7,730 nucleotides of DNA from Nitrospira sp. (GTDB lineage Bacteria; Nitrospirota; Nitrospiria; Nitrospirales; Nitrospiraceae), in NCBI GenBank assembly GCA_015904045.1, contig JABMDG010000050.1, positions 2,377 through 10,106 on the forward strand, read 5' to 3'. This document shows positions 5,387 to 7,730 of this stretch, piece by piece; the first letter of the stretch is position 1, and every line of letters begins with the position of its first letter. A model generated the notes under the pieces. It saw only the letters and a list, made by a program, of their open reading frames with translations, did not search any database and was not told where the DNA came from. Made by a program: the position numbers and the translations under genes.

Positions 5387-6690
5387 ACGTGAAGAAGAGT
5401 ATGGAAATAATGATCAGCCGATCGATGGGGGAGTCCATGATCAAGTCACAGGATGTTCAGCGTGACAGGGAGCAGGGATTCACGCTCGCCGAGGTCATGA
5501 TTGCAGCCGCCATGTCGACCGCGATCATCGCGGCTGGTATCGGCGCGTTGACAGTGAGCCAGAAGACGACCCAGGCGAGCAGCCAGGTAGGCAACACGCA
5601 AGCCACGGCAAGAAACGCATTGGACATGATCGCAGCCGATATCAAGCTGGCGGGATTCGGGATGCAGGGCCTGGTGGGAGTCCCCCCGCTCCCTGCGGCG
5701 GCGACGCTAGGAGCGGTCGGCAACTGTCAGATCAATGGAGCGCCGGCTGCCATCGTCCCTGGGGATAATAACGCTTTGGGGGCAGATTCAGGGCCGGACA
5801 GTATTTCCTTAGTCGTACCCATGACCAACTCAATTACCGCGGCTGGAGCGCTGTGGCAGGTGGCTACAGCAGGAGGACCGGCTGTGATCGGCGGGGCGAC
5901 TGTTTCTATCGCAGCGATCCCACTGCCTGCCAATGCCACGACGGCCATGGGAAATGCCATCCCGGGCGGCGCCGCCGCCCTCGTGGGTATGGCCGTGTCT
6001 ATTAATGGTGCCGCTGGTTCGAGAATTACCGGCACGACTCCTATGCAGATTAACGTGAATCCTCCGATATCAGGACAGGCTCAGTTCGGCAACGGCGCGC
6101 AAGTGTATCTGGTGCAGTGCATCACATACGAAGTTATTCCGGCGCCGGATGCCCTCAATCTCTGTCAGGGCAATGCGCCTTGCTTAGTCCGTGGCGTAGG
6201 GGTTGTGGGGGTGCCGAATACGCCGCCCAACTGCAACGCCGTGGGGAATGCCTGCATCCCGATCATGGATGGAGTAGAGGATCTCCAGCTGGCCTATGCC
6301 TGCGACGGCTGTGATCCACGGGTCGGTACAAGCACTCCGGATGGCCAGGTTGACGACCTCAATCTATCGAACAGCTTCGATCAAGCCGATTTCATTACGG
6401 ATAGGAATTGGTTTGGGAACGCCGCTCCATACGGCACAAACATGCAACCGAAAACCATCAGGATGGTGCAGATCAGTATCGTGGCCCGAGAAACGAGGAC
6501 CGAGCAGGGGATGGGCGAAGGCAATCAGGTGATGGTCCATGGTGGACCGGTTACTATCGTCAGCGATCATAACCATGCAACCGGAGTATTTGCACTCGGT
6601 GATAATACGACGCCGGCGCAGCTGCAGGCCTATCAGCAATTCAGGAGACGGATCCTCACCAGGACCGTCGAACTGAGAAACCAAAGGTAA
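5383..6690 (+). CDS. pilW: Minor pilin, PilW-like (second set), cysteine-rich
   Basis: The product has 435 residues from ATG 5383. The prepilin signal EQG, FTLAEVMIAAAMSTAIIAAG gives cleavage after Gly32 and Glu37 at mature position 5. ARNALDMIAADIKLAGFGM follows, a PilW hallmark. A long Ala/Gly/Pro-rich middle leads to a C-terminal part with MDGVEDLQLAYACD, the PilW 'dgVedLq' motif, an Asp-rich DGQVDDL stretch, and a final basic region ILTRTVELRNQR. Eight cysteines (115, 246, 261, 267, 284, 291, 307, 310) are unusual and could form disulfides in the periplasm. There is no CXXCH haem site. The start is uncertain: ATG 5383 overlaps the pilV stop but gives a long leader, while ATG 5437, with GGGGGAG (5427-5433) only 3 bases away, gives a 14-residue leader. 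The protein is probably part of the tip-priming minor-pilin complex. Confidence 0.88.
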   Translation: MNVKKSMEIMISRSMGESMIKSQDVQRDREQGFTLAEVMIAAAMSTAIIAAGIGALTVSQKTTQASSQVGNTQATARNALDMIAADIKLAGFGMQGLVGVPPLPAAATLGAVGNCQINGAPAAIVPGDNNALGADSGPDSISLVVPMTNSITAAGALWQVATAGGPAVIGGATVSIAAIPLPANATTAMGNAIPGGAAALVGMAVSINGAAGSRITGTTPMQINVNPPISGQAQFGNGAQVYLVQCITYEVIPAPDALNLCQGNAPCLVRGVGVVGVPNTPPNCNAVGNACIPIMDGVEDLQLAYACDGCDPRVGTSTPDGQVDDLNLSNSFDQADFITDRNWFGNAAPYGTNMQPKTIRMVQISIVARETRTEQGMGEGNQVMVHGGPVTIVSDHNHATGVFALGDNTTPAQLQAYQQFRRRILTRTVELRNQR

Positions 6691-6695
6691 ACATC

Positions 6696-7304
6696 ATGAC
6701 AGATCAGAGAACAGGTTCACGCATGCTCAAGGTCGCTGCCGACGAGCGGGGGATCGCGTTCATGACCGTGATGATCCTCACGCTCATGACCGGTGTGCTG
6801 GGGGTGGCCGCCCTCACCATGACCGGGCTGGAGAACTCGATGGCTGGTGCGGTGCGAATGGTCGAAGAGGGTACCCATGCAGCGGAGTCTTGTGTGGGCA
6901 CTGCAGTACGCATCATCAACGTGGGAATAGAGGATCGCACCCTGCCAGGTGTTGTCGCCCCGCTGGGACCGGTCCCGGCGCTGAACGCGGCGTTTCTTGG
7001 CAATGAAATCAGCGGTGCACTGACGCATCGAAATAGCACCGATGTGGCAGTGGGAGCCGGCAACGCGCCGAATCTCACCATGAATGTCAATAACTACGTG
7101 ATCAATGGAGATATCGACTTCCTGTATTCGAAACAAAAGGCCGGTGACAATCTGGGTGATACAGAGGGACTCTCTATCAATTCTTTCTACCGGGTGGACT
7201 GTACGGCGGCCAACGCCACGACGGGTGCGACGAGCCGGGTCGTCGTCGTCTTCGATTGCTTGCAGAAGACGGGAGAAGGCTGTACGAAGCGAACCGGGAT
7301 CTAG
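6696..7304 (+). CDS. pilX: PilX-like minor pilus assembly protein
   Basis: The 202-residue product begins with a short hydrophilic leader and DERG followed by IAFMTVMILTLMTGVLGVAA, then ALTMTGLENSMAGAVR and a THAAESCVGTAV spine. This is the PilX N-terminal pattern (ERG, hydrophobic helix, E-x-x-MA, AAES). As in many PilX_N proteins, the Glu usually found five residues after the cleavage site is absent (Thr here). The C-terminal half is beta-rich (NVNNYVINGDIDFLYS; FYRVDCTA; SRVVVVFDC) with four cysteines in total. ATG 6696 has AAAGG (6683-6687) 8 bases upstream and lies 5 bases after the pilW stop, so it belongs to the same operon. PilX proteins join PilV and PilW in the minor-pilin complex and often precede PilY1. 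The family call is good; the exact role is inferred. Confidence 0.83.
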   Translation: MTDQRTGSRMLKVAADERGIAFMTVMILTLMTGVLGVAALTMTGLENSMAGAVRMVEEGTHAAESCVGTAVRIINVGIEDRTLPGVVAPLGPVPALNAAFLGNEISGALTHRNSTDVAVGAGNAPNLTMNVNNYVINGDIDFLYSKQKAGDNLGDTEGLSINSFYRVDCTAANATTGATSRVVVVFDCLQKTGEGCTKRTGI

Positions 7305-7352
7305 CATTTCTTGTTGAAGGTCGGCCAGGGAGCGTAACGACAAATGGAGCAC

Positions 7353-7730
7353 ATGATGAATAGGAACATTGAAAGTCGAACCGAAGGTCTTCGCCCTTCA
7401 CATGCGAATGTACCGGCTTGTCAGGTTCCTGCCGTCATCGCCACCTTCGTGCTTGTGGTGACCCTTATTGCAGTGTCGGGGCCATCCCTGTCTTTCGCCG
7501 AGGAGGCGCCGCCGGTCGCAGTTGTCTCATACAAAGACGGCAAGATCACCGGCGTCTATGACACAACCATTCAGATCGACAATAAGACCTTCAGCTTTGC
7601 GCCTGAGGTCGTGATCTTGGATCGTCACAACGATCCGTTGTCTGAGCGTGATATCCGGGAGGATCTTGAGGTGAAGTACCATCTCCTCAAAGGGACTACG
7701 GATAAGATCGACCAGATGATTGTGTTTTTG
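7353..7730 (+). CDS. Secreted (periplasmic) protein of unknown function, 3' end outside window
   Basis: An open frame of 126 codons continues to the window end. Residues ~25-43 are a hydrophobic stretch (PAVIATFVLVVTLIAVSG) after a long, mildly basic N-terminus. SFA-EE at 47-51 gives a likely signal peptidase I site after Ala49. The rest is short beta-strand-like sequence: VVSYKDGKITGVYDTTIQID, FSFAPEVVILDRHNDPLSE, LEVKYHLL, IDQMIVFL. I do not recognise the family by name. It is 48 bases behind pilX and on the same strand, in the place where PilY1 or an associated periplasmic protein usually sits, so a pilus-related role is plausible. GGAG at 7346-7349 serves ATG 7353 or 7356 (3 or 6 bases); an in-frame ATG at 7344 is also possible. 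Confidence 0.7.
   Translation, partial: MMNRNIESRTEGLRPSHANVPACQVPAVIATFVLVVTLIAVSGPSLSFAEEAPPVAVVSYKDGKITGVYDTTIQIDNKTFSFAPEVVILDRHNDPLSERDIREDLEVKYHLLKGTTDKIDQMIVFL

Noticed and set aside
6301..6315. CDGCD in PilW as a haem c site
   Set aside because: Haem attachment needs CXXCH; the His is replaced by Asp and no other CXXCH is present.
1..7730. Phage, transposon, CRISPR, toxin-antitoxin or other defence system
   Set aside because: No integrase, transposase, repeat array or nuclease-type motifs are visible on either strand. The content is translation-related housekeeping and pilus genes.

Overview
The window looks like chromosomal DNA of a Gram-negative bacterium. The gene set, and the style of the pilin and prepilin peptidase sequences, suggest Nitrospirota (Nitrospira-like). 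That is inferred from remembered family sequence, not from a search. There is no sign of phage, plasmid, CRISPR, rRNA or tRNA.

Layout. Positions 1-666 are an open reading frame whose first ~45 codons read as phosphoserine aminotransferase (SerC) and whose remainder reads as the C-terminal part of cysteinyl-tRNA synthetase (CysS). The two join in frame at a short motif found in both families (KEAK, 124-135). rlmB (641-1411) overlaps the cysS end and encodes a complete 23S rRNA 2'-O-methyltransferase. It converges, with a 2-base overlap, on a small minus-strand LuxR-type DNA-binding protein (1408-1686). From 1898 to the end, everything recognisable is type IV pilus biogenesis on the plus strand: a frameshifted prepilin peptidase (1898-2646), a first minor-pilin set (GspH/FimT-like 2959-3396, PilV-like 3393-3875, truncated PilW-like 3872-4093), then a second set (GspH/FimT-like 4299-4808, PilV-like 4859-5386, PilW-like 5383-6690, PilX-like 6696-7304). 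The 5' part of a secreted protein gene (7353 onward) runs off the window.

How the genes work together. The prepilin peptidase would cleave the leader peptides of the class III prepilins. The GspH/FimT, PilV, PilW and PilX proteins would form the minor-pilin complex that primes pilus assembly, and a PilY1-type adhesin often follows such clusters. Within each set, stop/start overlaps (ATGA) or short gaps with good ribosome-binding sites indicate operons.

The most notable feature is not a new system but three broken or chimeric genes within about 4 kb: the SerC/CysS chimera, the prepilin peptidase that has lost the segment between its two catalytic aspartates together with its frame, and the truncated first PilW. 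They are either real deletions in a decaying duplicated locus or assembly errors, and raw reads would decide. Other points are a sigma54-like site inside an inverted repeat ahead of the first pilin set, a calcium-loop-like acidic segment in the first PilV, and a cysteine-rich second PilW.
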